A stretch of DNA of 64,000 bases from Carnimonas nigrificans ATCC BAA-78 (GCF_000526695.1 NZ_JAGO01000018.1:25363-89362); one strand, 5' to 3'. Shown: positions 27,877-37,777, counted from the stretch's first letter. Numbers and translations: made by a program. The notes: generated by a model from the letters alone, not told the origin.

Positions 27877-28965
27877 TTACGGGTTATCGCCAGCGGTATC
27901 GGTCATGCGGCGTTGGGAAAGTGCCCAGGGCACTACCAGTCTGAATTCGGTACGTCCGGGGCGGCTATCGCACTCAATCAGGCCCTGATGCTGATGCAGG
28001 ATCGACTGCGCGATTGACAGCCCCAGCCCAGAGCCTGAAGCGCGCCCCGAAATCATCGGGTAAAACAGGGACTCATGCAGGTGCTCGGGGATGCCCGGGC
28101 CGTTATCTATAATGCTGATCTCGCACATCTGGCGATGCCGCTCGGCGCCTGGGTTGAAACGACGCCCCGCCCGCGTTTTAAAGGTCAGGCAAGGCGCTGG
28201 CGTATCGCTCTCGGTCATGGCCTGCACCGCATTGCGCGCAACATTCAGCACGGCCTGAATCAATTGCGCGCTGTCTCCGCCCACGTCCGGCAGGCTCGGA
28301 TCGTAATCGTGCACGATGCGCACGCTGCCTGTTTCGGCACGCAGCAGCCGCTCGACGCGCCCCAGCACTTCATGAATATTGACCGCTTCGTGACGGGGCA
28401 GGGTATTCGGCCCAAGCATACGATCGACCAGATCACGCAGGCGATCGGCCTCTTCGACAATAATGTGCGTGAATTCGGTCAGCTCGGGGTTGGGCAGGTC
28501 ACGCTCCAGAAGCTGCGCCGCCCCGCGAATGCCCCCCAGCGGGTTCTTGATTTCGTGGGCCAGCCCGCGCGTCAGTACCTTGATCATTTCCTGACGCGCC
28601 AGCAGTGCTTCTTCACGGGCAATACGCAGCAGCAGATCAATCGGATCAAGCTCGATCAACAGCTCATGGCTCGATAGCGGCGTGGCGGTGTAATCGACGG
28701 TAATTTCATCCCCCGATGACAGCATCAAGGTGGCTTCTCGCTGAGTGAAGGGGTGCTGGTCATCAATCGCCTTGCGCAGCACTCTACTCACCTGCCCCTC
28801 ATGGCCGGTCAGACACTCAAGTTGCGTGTTTAAAACACGCGCGAAGCTCAAGCCTGTCAGCGCTTCGGCAGCAGGATTCATCCAACGCACGCGCAGCTCA
28901 TCATCCAGCAGGATTACTGCGGTGGTGAGGTGCTCAAGCAAGCGGGGAAAAAAGCCTTCTACCAT
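27877..28965 (-). CDS. glnL: Nitrogen sensor kinase/phosphatase NtrB
   Basis: Cytosolic histidine kinase that phosphorylates NtrC under nitrogen limitation and dephosphorylates it when bound by PII. A PAS-like N-terminal domain (LLDDELRVRWMNPAAEALTG) precedes the H-box RGLAHEIKNPLGG, N-box NVARNAVQAM, DNGPGIPE and GSGLGLSIAQS. The frame is open upstream to an ATG at 29085 that has no ribosome site. ATG 28965 (GGATATCCAC) gives MVEGFFPRLLEHLTT and a 362-residue protein, close to the family's 350, so it is preferred though not certain. Confidence 0.93.
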   Translation of the reverse strand: MVEGFFPRLLEHLTTAVILLDDELRVRWMNPAAEALTGLSFARVLNTQLECLTGHEGQVSRVLRKAIDDQHPFTQREATLMLSSGDEITVDYTATPLSSHELLIELDPIDLLLRIAREEALLARQEMIKVLTRGLAHEIKNPLGGIRGAAQLLERDLPNPELTEFTHIIVEEADRLRDLVDRMLGPNTLPRHEAVNIHEVLGRVERLLRAETGSVRIVHDYDPSLPDVGGDSAQLIQAVLNVARNAVQAMTESDTPAPCLTFKTRAGRRFNPGAERHRQMCEISIIDNGPGIPEHLHESLFYPMISGRASGSGLGLSIAQSILHQHQGLIECDSRPGRTEFRLVVPWALSQRRMTDTAGDNP

Positions 28966-29130
28966 GTGGATATCCAAAACGCTGAAATCATGACTTTCAC
29001 TCTGCAAAAAACGCGCCACTCCAGCACTTCCGGCCCGAGGAACGCCGAATGCTGTATCTGCCAGAGATTCGCTCACACCGCTCATGCACCAAAAAAGTGC
29101 GCCCGACTATAGTGCCCCTTCCCAAAAGAA

Positions 29131-29164
29131 GAAACCCCGCCCACCCAATGGGCGGCGAGGTTCT
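29131..29164 (-). terminator. Terminator between glnA and glnL
   Basis: On the minus strand, AACCTCGCCGCCCA and TGGGCGGGGTTTC form an imperfect stem followed by TTCTTTT. It would reduce read-through from the strong glnA promoter into glnLG. Confidence 0.75.
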
Positions 29165-29242
29165 ATAAGGGCTGTCGGGATGGCTATCGGCGTGCAGGTG
29201 AATGCGTTGCACTCACTCCGACAGCGATCTCGATCGTCCGAA

Positions 29243-30649
29243 TTACAGGCTGTAGTACAGCTCGTATTCGACCGGGCTGGGCACCATGCGGACTGCTGCC
29301 ACTTCTTCCTCTTTCAATGCAATATAGGCATCAATCATGGAATCAGTGAACACGTCACCCGCCGTCAGGAAGCTACGATCAGCGCTGAGCGCTTCAAGGG
29401 CTTCTTCGAGGCTGCCTGCCACGGTTGGCACCTGGCTCGCTTCTTCAGGCGGCAGGTCATAGAGGTTTTTATCCAGCGCATCGCCAGGATGGATCTTGTT
29501 CTTGATGCCATCAATGCCTGCCATCAGCAGCGCAGAGAACGCCAGATAGGGGTTGGCAGTCGGGTCAGGGAAGCGGGTTTCGACACGCTTGGCTTTCGGG
29601 CTGGAAGTATACGGAATACGCAGTGACGCCGAACGGTTACGCGCGCTGTAAGCGAGCATGACCGGTGCTTCAAAGCCAGGAACCAGACGCTTGTAGGAGT
29701 TGGTCGAGGCATTGGTGAAGGCGTTCAGCGCGCGAGCGTGCTTGATTACACCACCGATGTAATAAAGCGCTGTTTCAGACAGCCCGGCGTATTCATCACC
29801 AGCGAACATGTTTTCGCCGTTTTTCCAGAAGGACTGGTGAACGTGCATGCCAGAACCGTTATCGCCTGCCATCGGCTTCGGCATAAAGGTCGCAGTTTTA
29901 CCGAAGGCGTGCGCCACGTTATGGATCACGTACTTCATCGACTGCACTTCGTCAGCCTTCTGTACCAGGGTGTTGAAGGCCACGCCGATTTCACACTGAC
30001 CCGCGTTGGCTACCTCGTGGTGGTGCACTTCAACACGCTGACCGATCGCTTCCAGGGTATTTGCCATGGTCGCGCGCAGATCGTGGAGCGAATCAACCGG
30101 CGGTACGGGGAAGTAACCGCCTTTCACACGAGGACGGTGCCCCATGTTGCCGCCTTCGAAGTTGCCGTCGGTTTCCCAGGCACCTTCTTCGGAAGAGACC
30201 TTGAACGACACTTCATTCATTGAGTTCTTGAAGTGAACCTGATCGAACACGAAGAACTCGGGTTCCGGACCGAAGAAGGCGGTGTCGCCCAGACCTGTCT
30301 GCTGCAAATAGGCTTCAGCGCGCTTGGCGATGGAGCGCGGATCACGTTCGTAGCCCTGCATGGTGGCCGGCTCGATGATATCGCAGCGCAGCACCAGCGT
30401 AGCGTCTTCAGTGAAGGGGTCGAGGAAGGCAGTACCATCTTCAGGCAGCAGAATCATGTCGGATTCGTTAATGCCCTTCCAGCCAGCGATGGAGGAACCA
30501 TCGAACATTTGACCGTTTTCGAAAAATTCTTCGTCTACGTCACGAGCAGGAATGGAAACGTGCTGCTCCTTGCCCTTGGTATCGGTGAAACGAAGGTCAA
30601 CCCACTTGATGTCATGTTCTTCAATCAGGGCAAGCGTCTTATCTGACAT
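29243..30649 (-). CDS. glnA: Glutamine synthetase type I
   Basis: A 468-residue GlnA, the main ammonium-assimilating ligase, active as a dodecamer. [17 protein letters not shown] (substrate/Mn site), [19 protein letters not shown], and NRSASLRIP with [17 protein letters not shown] are all present. Tyr397 in NLYDLPPEE is the adenylylation site, so GlnE control is expected. An upstream in-frame start exists at 30793, but that stretch carries the promoter. ATG 30649 after GGAGAGAAAA gives exactly the E. coli length. Transcription from a sigma-54/NtrC promoter (30728-30743 with 30903-30919) is indicated. Confidence 0.98.
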   Translation of the reverse strand: MSDKTLALIEEHDIKWVDLRFTDTKGKEQHVSIPARDVDEEFFENGQMFDGSSIAGWKGINESDMILLPEDGTAFLDPFTEDATLVLRCDIIEPATMQGYERDPRSIAKRAEAYLQQTGLGDTAFFGPEPEFFVFDQVHFKNSMNEVSFKVSSEEGAWETDGNFEGGNMGHRPRVKGGYFPVPPVDSLHDLRATMANTLEAIGQRVEVHHHEVANAGQCEIGVAFNTLVQKADEVQSMKYVIHNVAHAFGKTATFMPKPMAGDNGSGMHVHQSFWKNGENMFAGDEYAGLSETALYYIGGVIKHARALNAFTNASTNSYKRLVPGFEAPVMLAYSARNRSASLRIPYTSSPKAKRVETRFPDPTANPYLAFSALLMAGIDGIKNKIHPGDALDKNLYDLPPEEASQVPTVAGSLEEALEALSADRSFLTAGDVFTDSMIDAYIALKEEEVAAVRMVPSPVEYELYYSL

Positions 30650-30727
30650 TTTTCTCTCCAAAGCACAGCCACAGGAATTAAGGGGACCGCCACAGCATGG
30701 CACAGAGTCCTCAACTACCCAAGATGA

Positions 30728-30743
30728 TGCATGGAGCGTGCCA
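30728..30743 (-). promoter_or_regulatory. Sigma-54 (-24/-12) promoter of glnA
   Basis: On the minus strand TGGCACG-CTCC-ATGCA matches the sigma-54 consensus TGGCACG-N4-TTGCA except for one base. The GG and GC doublets are 12 bases apart, as required. The predicted start is about 30717, giving a ~68-base leader before glnA. Confidence 0.88.
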
Positions 30744-30817
30744 AAATGATGCGCAGCCTCAGTATGGAAATATAACCTGATGATTCTCGGCAATTATCAA
30801 TGGTCGAATAGCAGAAG

Positions 30818-30840
30818 CGGCCTGAAGAAGCCGCATTTTT
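30818..30840 (+). terminator. Short hairpin with T-run inside the glnA upstream region
   Basis: GCGGC-CTGAAGAA-GCCGC followed by ATTTTTA on the plus strand. It lies between the NtrC site and the sigma-54 promoter. It could end a short plus-strand transcript heading towards typA; the 5-bp stem is weak. Confidence 0.35.
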
Positions 30841-30902
30841 AGACGCAATTGATCTTTAGCCGGGCTGCTGACGCCCCTTGTTTTTGCACCAGCGTGAATC
30901 AC

Positions 30903-30919
30903 TGCACATAAATGGTGCA
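30903..30919. promoter_or_regulatory. NtrC-binding palindrome upstream of glnA
   Basis: TGCAC-ATAAATG-GTGCA fits the NtrC consensus GCAC-N5-TGGTGC. It lies ~195 bases upstream of the predicted glnA start, a suitable enhancer distance. A weaker half-matching site, TGCACCAGCGTG, adjoins at 30885-30896. Confidence 0.82.
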
Positions 30920-31241
30920 AAAGTCATTGTTCAATGTGCCGCCCTTCACACGACTGCAACCCTGGTGGCTGACAATCGTCTTTGTAGTAAGCACTTTTTT
31001 CCCAGAGCCTAGGCGCTGGCGCTGCTTGCGGGTACAATGCCCGGCCTGATACCTATCGCGCATTTTCCGCGTCCCGCTTTCAAGCGGTGCCGTTAACAAG
31101 GCCAGTGGGATGCGCGATCACCTGCCTCAAGCCCCGGCGCTACCTTTAAGCACGTACCCCGTCGCGCCGACATTGCCTTGCTGCCAGGAAAACACACAGC
31201 TTGTGCAGGCAGGCGATAAGCAGACTACGGACCTTTATTGA

Positions 31242-33083
31242 ATGACAGAGCAAACGCTTGATCCGCGGATCGCACATATCCGCAACATCGCTATTATTGC
31301 GCACGTTGACCACGGCAAAACGACCCTGGTTGATAAACTCCTGCAACAGTCCGGCACCCTTGACCGTCGTAACGAAGGTCAGGAGCGCATCATGGACTCC
31401 AACGATCAGGAAAGAGAACGCGGTATTACCATTCTGGCGAAAAACACCGCGATTCGCTGGAACGAATACCACATCAACATCATCGACACCCCTGGGCACG
31501 CTGACTTCGGTGGTGAAGTAGAGCGCGTCATGTCGATGGTCGATTCAGTGCTGCTGCTGGTCGATGCGGTTGACGGCCCGATGCCGCAAACCCGCTTCGT
31601 TACCCAGAAAGCCTTCGATCTGGGCCTCAAGCCGATTGTAGTCGTCAACAAGGTTGACCGCCCCGGTGCTCGCCCCGACTGGGTCATCGACCAGATTTTC
31701 GATCTGTTCGACAACCTCGGTGCCAGCGATGAGCAGCTCGACTTCCCGATCATCTATGCGTCTGCCCTGAACGGTATTGCTGGCCCTGAGCCTGACAAGC
31801 TAGGCGACGACATGAGCTACATGTTCCAGTCGATCGTCGATATCGTTGAGCCGCCCAAGGTTCAGATCGACGAGCCGTTCCAGATGCAGATCTCGGCCCT
31901 CGACTACAACAGCTATGTAGGCGTTATCGGAGTGGGCCGCATCAAGCGTGGCGCAGTGCGTACCGGCCAGCAGATCACCGTGGTTGACCGTGATGGCAAC
32001 GAGCGTCGCGGCAAGATTGGTCAGGTCATGACCTATCTTGGTCTTGAACGCGTGCAGGCTGAAGAAGCCACTGCCGGCGACATCATCTCGATTACCGGTA
32101 TCGACAATCTGGCGATTTCCGACACTCTGTGTGACCCCGCAGCGGTCGAGAAACTGCCCACGCTGACCATCGACCAGCCGACCATCTCGATGACCTTCCA
32201 GGTCAACGATTCGCCCTTCTCCGGTCGTGAAGGCAAATACGTCACCAGCCGTAACATCAAGGATCGTCTTGATGAAGAGCTGATCCACAACGTGGCGCTG
32301 CGTGTCGAGCAGGGTGATACACCCGAGAAATTCCGCGTTTCCGGTCGTGGCGAGCTGCACCTGTCGGTGCTGATCGAATCCATGCGTCGCGAAGGCTACG
32401 AGCTGGCCGTTGGCCGCCCCGAAGTGATCATTCGCGAGATCGACGGTGAGCAGCAGGAGCCTTACGAAGAAGTCATCATCGACTGCGAAGAAGAGCACCA
32501 AGGCGCCATCATGGAAGAGCTGGGCTATCGCAAGGGCGAAATGACCAACATGCTCCCCGATGGCAAAGGCCGTATTCGCCTTGACTTTCTCATTCCTGCA
32601 CGCGGCCTGATCGGTTTCCGTGGTCAGTTCCTGACCATGACATCCGGTACCGGCATTCTGACCAGCCGTTTTGATCATTACGGCCCGCTGCGCCCCGAAG
32701 CCACGATCAAGCGTCGTAACGGCGTGCTGGTATCCATGGCAACCGGCAAGGCACTGGCCTATGCACTTTATACTCTTCAGGATCGCGGCAAGCTGCTGGT
32801 CGACCACGGCACCGAAGTGTATGAAGGGATGCTGATCGGTATCAACAACCGTGCAGAAGACATGGTGGTTAACCCCACCAAGGCGAAGAAGCTCGACAAC
32901 ATGCGTTCTGCCGGTGCTGATGAAGCGCTGGTGCTGACGCCGCCGGTACGCTTCACCCTCGAACAGGCCGTCGAATTCCTCGACGACGACGAGCTGGTCG
33001 AAGTAACACCTGAGCACATTCGTCTGCGCAAGAAGTACCTGACCGAAAACGAGCGTAAGCGCGCTCGCTCCGGTCGCAACTAA
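31242..33083 (+). CDS. typA: Ribosome-associated GTPase TypA/BipA
   Basis: A 613-residue translational GTPase. G1 is AHVDHGKTT (20-28), switch II is [15 protein letters not shown], and G4 is NKVDRPGA. Domain II follows, then the EF-G-like domains III/V and the BipA-specific C-terminal domain ([38 protein letters not shown]). It binds the 70S ribosome and supports 50S assembly and stress or cold growth. It is a single gene with its own terminator, divergent from glnA as in E. coli. Confidence 0.97.
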   Translation: MTEQTLDPRIAHIRNIAIIAHVDHGKTTLVDKLLQQSGTLDRRNEGQERIMDSNDQERERGITILAKNTAIRWNEYHINIIDTPGHADFGGEVERVMSMVDSVLLLVDAVDGPMPQTRFVTQKAFDLGLKPIVVVNKVDRPGARPDWVIDQIFDLFDNLGASDEQLDFPIIYASALNGIAGPEPDKLGDDMSYMFQSIVDIVEPPKVQIDEPFQMQISALDYNSYVGVIGVGRIKRGAVRTGQQITVVDRDGNERRGKIGQVMTYLGLERVQAEEATAGDIISITGIDNLAISDTLCDPAAVEKLPTLTIDQPTISMTFQVNDSPFSGREGKYVTSRNIKDRLDEELIHNVALRVEQGDTPEKFRVSGRGELHLSVLIESMRREGYELAVGRPEVIIREIDGEQQEPYEEVIIDCEEEHQGAIMEELGYRKGEMTNMLPDGKGRIRLDFLIPARGLIGFRGQFLTMTSGTGILTSRFDHYGPLRPEATIKRRNGVLVSMATGKALAYALYTLQDRGKLLVDHGTEVYEGMLIGINNRAEDMVVNPTKAKKLDNMRSAGADEALVLTPPVRFTLEQAVEFLDDDELVEVTPEHIRLRKKYLTENERKRARSGRN

Positions 33084-33113
33084 GCGCGACAGCTAGTACG
33101 GCGAATGCCGCCT

Positions 33114-33157
33114 ACGCCCCGCAGATGGATAACCTCCGTCTGCGGGGCGTTTTTTTA
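33114..33157 (+). terminator. Terminator of typA
   Basis: ACGCCCCGCAGA and TCTGCGGGGCGT form a perfect 12-bp stem followed by seven T, 31 bases after the stop. Confidence 0.93.
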
Positions 33158-33451
33158 TTGATGATCTTGATAAGCGTGGTACAGCCTGAATAAACGGCCA
33201 TCATCTCCCAAGAACAGCGGGGCTAAAACAAGGCAGCATCATAGGTGAGATAAAGCAGCAGCAATGCCCTTTCTTCTGCCTAAAAGGCTCACGCCCACAC
33301 CCTTTACGAGAGGCATTCTGAAGGGGAGTCACCGGTGCTTCGACTGGCTGCCGTTTGCGCACACATCAGTTTATCCCGAGGCCGCGCCTGTTTATCAGGA
33401 TAATCGCGAACCTAGTGGAGAAGTAAATAAAAGAGGGAGCCTGGCGGCAGT

Positions 33452-33477
33452 CAGGGCCTTCCCGCTGGAAGGCCCTG
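33452..33477 (-). terminator. Perfect inverted repeat, probable 3' hairpin of the 49-residue gene
   Basis: CAGGGCCTTCC-CGCT-GGAAGGCCCTG. It starts 20 bases beyond the small gene's stop on the minus strand. No adjacent T-run is present; CTCTTTTATTT occurs ~20 bases later. Confidence 0.4.
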
Positions 33478-33496
33478 GGTGAGGGAGCCATGAGTG

Positions 33497-33646
33497 CTAC
33501 TGAAAGTTGCTCTCCTGCACATCCTGAGAGCGCTCCTGGGTCGGCTGTTCGTTCACAGGCGTACTGCTGAAATGGAAGATAAAGAAGCCAATCACTCCAA
33601 TGATAACAATGGCTGCAACCAGATAAATAATCTTGTGTGGACCCAT
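33497..33646 (-). CDS. Small (49-residue) single-span membrane protein
   Basis: ATG 33646 follows a very good ribosome site (AAAAGGAGTGATC). The product starts MGPHKIIYLVAAIVIIGVIG. It has one transmembrane helix (residues 6-24) and a short polar C-terminal tail, PVNEQPTQERSQDVQESNFQ. It is most likely an inner-membrane microprotein with the tail exposed. No family is recognised. The strong ribosome site, clean amphipathic design and following hairpin support a real gene. It is convergent with typA. Confidence 0.72.
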   Translation of the reverse strand: MGPHKIIYLVAAIVIIGVIGFFIFHFSSTPVNEQPTQERSQDVQESNFQ

Positions 33647-34118
33647 GATCACTCCTTTTCAAACGGCTTGGAAGAAGTACATTTTCAGTGTAGCGCATAA
33701 TTCGCGCCTGCCCAGTATGAAGCCTTGCACTGCTTATCCCCCTCACTGACAGGAGTCTGCTGCGATATTACTGCCTTCTAAAGCATTCGGGAGATAGCGT
33801 TAGCGCCACCTGCATTACGGTGCTCGTACAAGCAACCCCATTCACTGCAAATGTAGCAGGCTTTCTTCCGCACTACCCACAGCGGCACTACATTTTTACC
33901 TGATGACGTTCCTTTATATGCAGCGCCTCAATATGCTCAGCGGCATCGCCAAACGTTATTGAGTGCGAACAGTCTCCATAAAATCATTTGTCGTGATATT
34001 TTTATCACACTTGTTGTCTACCATCATGAATGGCAGAAGAACAGTCTGCATGTCAGCACAAGGCCCACAGGCACTACGCCTTCGGCCCCAACAAAAACGT
34101 TAGGTTTACGCACAGTAT
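33647..34118. other. Non-coding region upstream of uppP
   Basis: 472 bases with no credible gene on either strand. It should hold the promoters of the small membrane protein (minus) and uppP (plus). Confidence 0.5.
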
Positions 34119-34934
34119 ATGGATGTACTACATACAATTGCTCTGGCGATCATCCAGGGCCTTACCGAGTTTTTGCCGGTCTCCTCATCGGCGCACCTTA
34201 TCCTTCCTTCCCGACTATTAGGCTGGCCTGATCAAGGCATTGCCTTCGATATCGCGGTGCACATCGGCACCCTGTTGGCAGTATTACTGTTCTTCTATCG
34301 AGATATTGCCGCGATTACGGCGGGCTGGTGCCGCCGTATTACGGGGGGAGCACCCAGTGATGAAAGCAATCTGGGCTGGGCGATTATTATCGCGACACTG
34401 CCGATCATGCTGGTGGGAGAGCCCTGGTCGCACTGGGTAGAACCCTACATGCGCTCTACGCTAGTCATTGCTGCCAGTACCATCGTATTCGGCCTGGTGC
34501 TGTGGTGGGCCGATCGCCGCGATGCCAGACAACGCACGATGGCGGAGATGAACTGGAAGTCGGCTCTGGCGATTGGATTGGCGCAAATTCTGGCGCTGAT
34601 ACCGGGAACCTCACGCTCGGGCATTACCCTCACCGCGGGGCTTATGCTGAACTTCTCGCGCGAGGCCGCCGCACGCTTCTCGTTTCTGCTATCAATACCG
34701 ACCATTCTGGCTGCCGCTCTTTTGAAAAGTGCTGAAATGGCCAGCGAAGGCGGCCCTCACGACTGGGGAGCCATGCTGCTTGGCGCGCTGGTCTCCTTTG
34801 TGGCTGGCCTTCTCTGTATCAAAGCCTTTATGGCGCTGATTCAGCGCGTGGGCCTCCTGCCCTTCGTTATCTACCGGCTGCTGCTGGGCGTACTGCTTTT
34901 GATTTTCAGCGGCGCGGCTTTCGCATGCGGCTGA
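34119..34934 (+). CDS. uppP: Undecaprenyl-diphosphatase UppP (BacA)
   Basis: A 271-residue, multi-span inner-membrane phosphatase that recycles undecaprenyl pyrophosphate to the monophosphate carrier for peptidoglycan and other surface polymers. The signatures are IIQGLTEFLPVSSSAHLIL (catalytic Glu/Ser block 1), LIPGTSRSGITLTAG and FSREAAARFSFLLSIP (block 2). Overproduction confers bacitracin resistance in other bacteria. The ribosome site is weak. It is a single gene. Confidence 0.96.
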   Translation: MDVLHTIALAIIQGLTEFLPVSSSAHLILPSRLLGWPDQGIAFDIAVHIGTLLAVLLFFYRDIAAITAGWCRRITGGAPSDESNLGWAIIIATLPIMLVGEPWSHWVEPYMRSTLVIAASTIVFGLVLWWADRRDARQRTMAEMNWKSALAIGLAQILALIPGTSRSGITLTAGLMLNFSREAAARFSFLLSIPTILAAALLKSAEMASEGGPHDWGAMLLGALVSFVAGLLCIKAFMALIQRVGLLPFVIYRLLLGVLLLIFSGAAFACG

Positions 34935-35073
34935 CCACCCTGTCGAAACAGTCAAAACACTCTTGCCGATTCCTGCATAGACACTCAGCGCCAGCGAACT
35001 CATAGTGAATCCATCCTTTGACCAGGCCCGTATAGAGCGCCTGGTCACTCTTCACTTTGCAGGGAGAACCCTC

Positions 35074-35670
35074 ATGGCAAAAGTATTGGTGCTTTATTAT
35101 TCGATGTACGGTCATGTCGAAACCATGGCGAACGCTGTAGCTGAAGGCGCACGCACGGTGGCAGGCACCACCGTTACCGTTAAACGTATTCCTGAAACCA
35201 TGGATGCCGACACCTTCGCAGCCGCTGGCGGAAAGACCGAGCAGCCCGCGCCGGTCGCCACCCCAGAAGAGCTGGCTGAATACGATGCGATTATCCTTGG
35301 CACACCTACCCGCTTCGGGGGCATGTCAGGGCAGGTGCGTACTTTCCTGGATCAGACCGGAGGCTTGTGGGCGAAAGGCGCACTGCGCGGCAAGATTGCC
35401 AGCGTCTTTACGTCAACAGGCACGGGCGGTGGGCAGGAGCAGACCATCACCTCCACCTGGACCACGTTCGCGCACCACGGCATGCTGATCGTACCGATCG
35501 GTTACGGCCAGCCCTCGCAGTTCGATGTTTCCAGGGTCAAGGGCGGCACACCTTATGGTGCAACGACTCTTGCCGGAGGTGATGGCAGCCTTCAGCCTGC
35601 TGATGAAGATCTGGCGCTGGCACGCTTTCAGGGAGAATACGTGGCCGGATTTGCTGCTAAATTAGCCTAA
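35074..35670 (+). CDS. wrbA: NAD(P)H:quinone oxidoreductase WrbA
   Basis: A 198-residue flavodoxin-like tetrameric FMN enzyme that reduces quinones by two electrons. The FMN phosphate loop is [40 protein letters not shown] and [14 protein letters not shown] are the WrbA-specific isoalloxazine loops. The frame opens at 35005, but ATG 35074 with GCAGGGAGAACCCTC upstream gives the family N-terminus and length. Confidence 0.95.
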   Translation: MAKVLVLYYSMYGHVETMANAVAEGARTVAGTTVTVKRIPETMDADTFAAAGGKTEQPAPVATPEELAEYDAIILGTPTRFGGMSGQVRTFLDQTGGLWAKGALRGKIASVFTSTGTGGGQEQTITSTWTTFAHHGMLIVPIGYGQPSQFDVSRVKGGTPYGATTLAGGDGSLQPADEDLALARFQGEYVAGFAAKLA

Positions 35671-35840
35671 AAGCATAGCGGCAATGCTGCGAGCCACAAG
35701 TCCATCTTAATGATGGACTTTTTTCATGCGTGAGTAGCCCTAGGGTGTATAGGCATATACACCATATATCGCTAGGATGCGGGGCAACCGTCGGTACTCA
35801 ATGCAATACCGTGCCGATCCCCCCTGTATTTGGAGCCTTC

Positions 35841-37064
35841 ATGACGGTTATCTCTTCTCTCCATGAGCAGCCCGACACTGATCGAGTGGCGGACGCGCGC
35901 CGCTGCCGTACAGCGCTGTTTACGCTGTTTTTCTGCACGGGACTTGCGGTGGCGTCATGGGTGACCCGAACCCCAGCGGTGCGCGATCAACTCGGCGTAT
36001 CGCTGGCGCAAATGGGCATGCTGATGCTGGGAATTTCAAGCGGTGCCATGTGTGGGCTGCTAAGCGCGAACTTTATGATCAGCCGCATTTCAACCCGCTG
36101 GGTAGCCGCTGGCGGGGTTGGTCTGCTTGCGGTTGGGCTGGCTGTCGTAGGGCTGGGCGCATGGAGTCATCTGCTGAGTGTCACCACCATGGGGCTTTTC
36201 ATGATGGGCTTCGGCATGGGGGCGCCGGAAATCGCCATCAATATCGAAGGCGCTAGCGTGGAGCGTACTCTGGCGACGCCGGTACTGCCCATGCTGCACG
36301 GTTTTTTCAGTGCCGGCACCCTGTGCGGCGGTCTGGTGGGGATCGGGCTGGCCGCCATCGCTTTCCCCGCCAGCGCCCACTTCATACTGGCCGCTCTCGT
36401 CATGCTGTTGGCACTTACCCGAACCATTCAGGCGCTGCCCAAAAATTACGGTGACGGCCACTCCTCCAGCAGTCATGACGAACACTCTTCACGAGCCACG
36501 CGCGTGTGGCAGGACCCGCGGCTATGGATGATCGGCATCGTGTGTCTTGCCATGGCAATGGCGGAAGGCTCCGCCAACGACTGGCTACCGCTTTTGATGG
36601 TCGATGGTCACGGGGTGGACGCCGCCATGAGCTCGCTGATTTTCACCGGCTTTGCCGCAGGCATGACGCTGGGCAGGTTTGCCGGCAACGCTATCGTTGC
36701 GCGCAGCGGACGCGGCAAGGTGATTTTCTTCAGCACTCTGTCATGTATTGTGGGAATCAGCCTGGCGGTCTTCTCCGACAGCAGCCTATGGGCAGGGTTA
36801 TCGGTCATTTTCTGGGGGCTGGGCGCTTCGCTCGGCTTCCCGCTGACCATCTCGGCAGCGGGCGCTTCAGGAGCACATCCCGATAAGCGGGTGAGCTTTG
36901 TAGCCCTGATCGGCTATCTGGCATTTTTGGCCGGACCACCGCTGCTGGGCTTTGTCGGTGAGCACCACGGGCTGCGTGATGCGCTCATGATTGTGCTCGT
37001 GCTGCTGGCTATTGCGACGGTGCTTTCGCCTTCAACCCGCAGCTTGCCGAAAGCCTCTTCATGA
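35841..37064 (+). CDS. MFS transporter, YbjJ/fucose-permease-like (second copy)
   Basis: A 407-residue, 12-TM facilitator of the same family as 3511-4728. SWVTRTPAVRDQLG, GFGMGAPEIAINIEG, LHGFFSAGTLCGGLVG and SANDWLPLLMVDGHGV mirror motifs of the first copy. ATG 35841 follows TTTGGAGCCTTC and begins MTVISSLHEQ; a longer in-frame start at 35730 lacks a ribosome site. Substrate unknown. A hairpin follows the gene. Confidence 0.85.
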   Translation: MTVISSLHEQPDTDRVADARRCRTALFTLFFCTGLAVASWVTRTPAVRDQLGVSLAQMGMLMLGISSGAMCGLLSANFMISRISTRWVAAGGVGLLAVGLAVVGLGAWSHLLSVTTMGLFMMGFGMGAPEIAINIEGASVERTLATPVLPMLHGFFSAGTLCGGLVGIGLAAIAFPASAHFILAALVMLLALTRTIQALPKNYGDGHSSSSHDEHSSRATRVWQDPRLWMIGIVCLAMAMAEGSANDWLPLLMVDGHGVDAAMSSLIFTGFAAGMTLGRFAGNAIVARSGRGKVIFFSTLSCIVGISLAVFSDSSLWAGLSVIFWGLGASLGFPLTISAAGASGAHPDKRVSFVALIGYLAFLAGPPLLGFVGEHHGLRDALMIVLVLLAIATVLSPSTRSLPKASS

Positions 37065-37084
37065 CTATATAACGCATAAAGCAA

Positions 37085-37121
37085 ACGCCCGCTGTAGCTC
37101 AACACTACAGCGGGCGTTTTA
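37085..37121. terminator. Terminator between convergent MFS and peroxiredoxin genes
   Basis: ACGCCCGCTGTAG and CTACAGCGGGCGT form a perfect 13-bp stem followed by TTT. It can serve both strands. Confidence 0.82.
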
Positions 37122-37141
37122 ATCTGCCTTAACGGTCGCGA

Positions 37142-37777
37142 CTATTTCTTGTCGAGAGCGACCAGGCGCAGATAGGATTTTTTCTCTTCCCAGCCCTGCG
37201 GGAACAGTTTTTCTGCATCTTCGTTGCTCACAGAAGGTGCGATGATAACGCGCTCGCCCGGCGTCCAATCGACCGGCGTCGTCACTTTTTCCTTATCGGT
37301 GAGCTGGAGACTATCCAGAACGCGCAGAATTTCCTTGAAATTGCGCCCCGCGCTGGGCGGATAGGTGATCGACGCACGGATTTTCTTGTTCGGATCAATG
37401 AAGAATACCGAACGCACCGTGGCAGTAGCATCAGCGTTAGGGTGAATGAGGTCGTAAAGCTCGGACACCTTGCGATCAGCATCAGCCAATAGCGGGAAGT
37501 TAAGATTGGTGCCAGAAATATCCTTGATATCGGCATCCCACTTTTCGTGATCGCTAAGGCCATCTACCGACAGACCGATCGGCTTGGTATTGCGCTTGTC
37601 CCACTCAGGCTTAAGGTGCGCCACTTGCCCCAGCTCGGTAGAGCATACCGGTGTAAAGTCGGCGGGGTGAGAAAACAGAATCGCCCAGCTATCGCCGATC
37701 CAGTCGTGAAAGTGGATGTCGCCTTCGGTACTTTGCTGGGTAAAGTCTGGTGCGGTGTCGCCCAATTGCAGTGACAT
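37142..37777 (-). CDS. 1-Cys peroxiredoxin (Prx6-like)
   Basis: A 211-residue thiol peroxidase reducing H2O2 and organic peroxides. The active site is SHPADFTPVCSTELG, with peroxidatic Cys about residue 46 and the Thr three residues before it. The long C-terminal extension (VDWTPGERVIIAPSVSNEDA, LFPQGWEEKKSYLR) defines the Prx6/1-Cys group; no resolving Cys is seen. ATG 37777 follows AGGAGCAAACAGT; the frame extends to 37819 without better support. Confidence 0.93.
   Translation of the reverse strand: MSLQLGDTAPDFTQQSTEGDIHFHDWIGDSWAILFSHPADFTPVCSTELGQVAHLKPEWDKRNTKPIGLSVDGLSDHEKWDADIKDISGTNLNFPLLADADRKVSELYDLIHPNADATATVRSVFFIDPNKKIRASITYPPSAGRNFKEILRVLDSLQLTDKEKVTTPVDWTPGERVIIAPSVSNEDAEKLFPQGWEEKKSYLRLVALDKK

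Larger units (their letters stand above)
30650..31241. other. glnA/typA divergent control region
   Basis: There is no gene in 592 bases. From left to right it holds the glnA leader, the sigma-54 promoter, a terminator-like hairpin (30818-30840), the NtrC palindrome, and on the typA side a TACAAT -10-like hexamer near 31032. Confidence 0.7.
33084..33496. other. Intergenic region after typA
   Basis: There is no gene in 413 bases. It holds the typA terminator (33114-33157) and a perfect 11-bp inverted repeat at 33452-33477, flanked on both sides by GAGGGAGCC. Confidence 0.55.

Noticed and set aside
31800..33017. 405-codon minus-strand frame opposite typA
   Set aside because: Antisense shadow of typA, caused by codon bias; no motifs or ribosome site.
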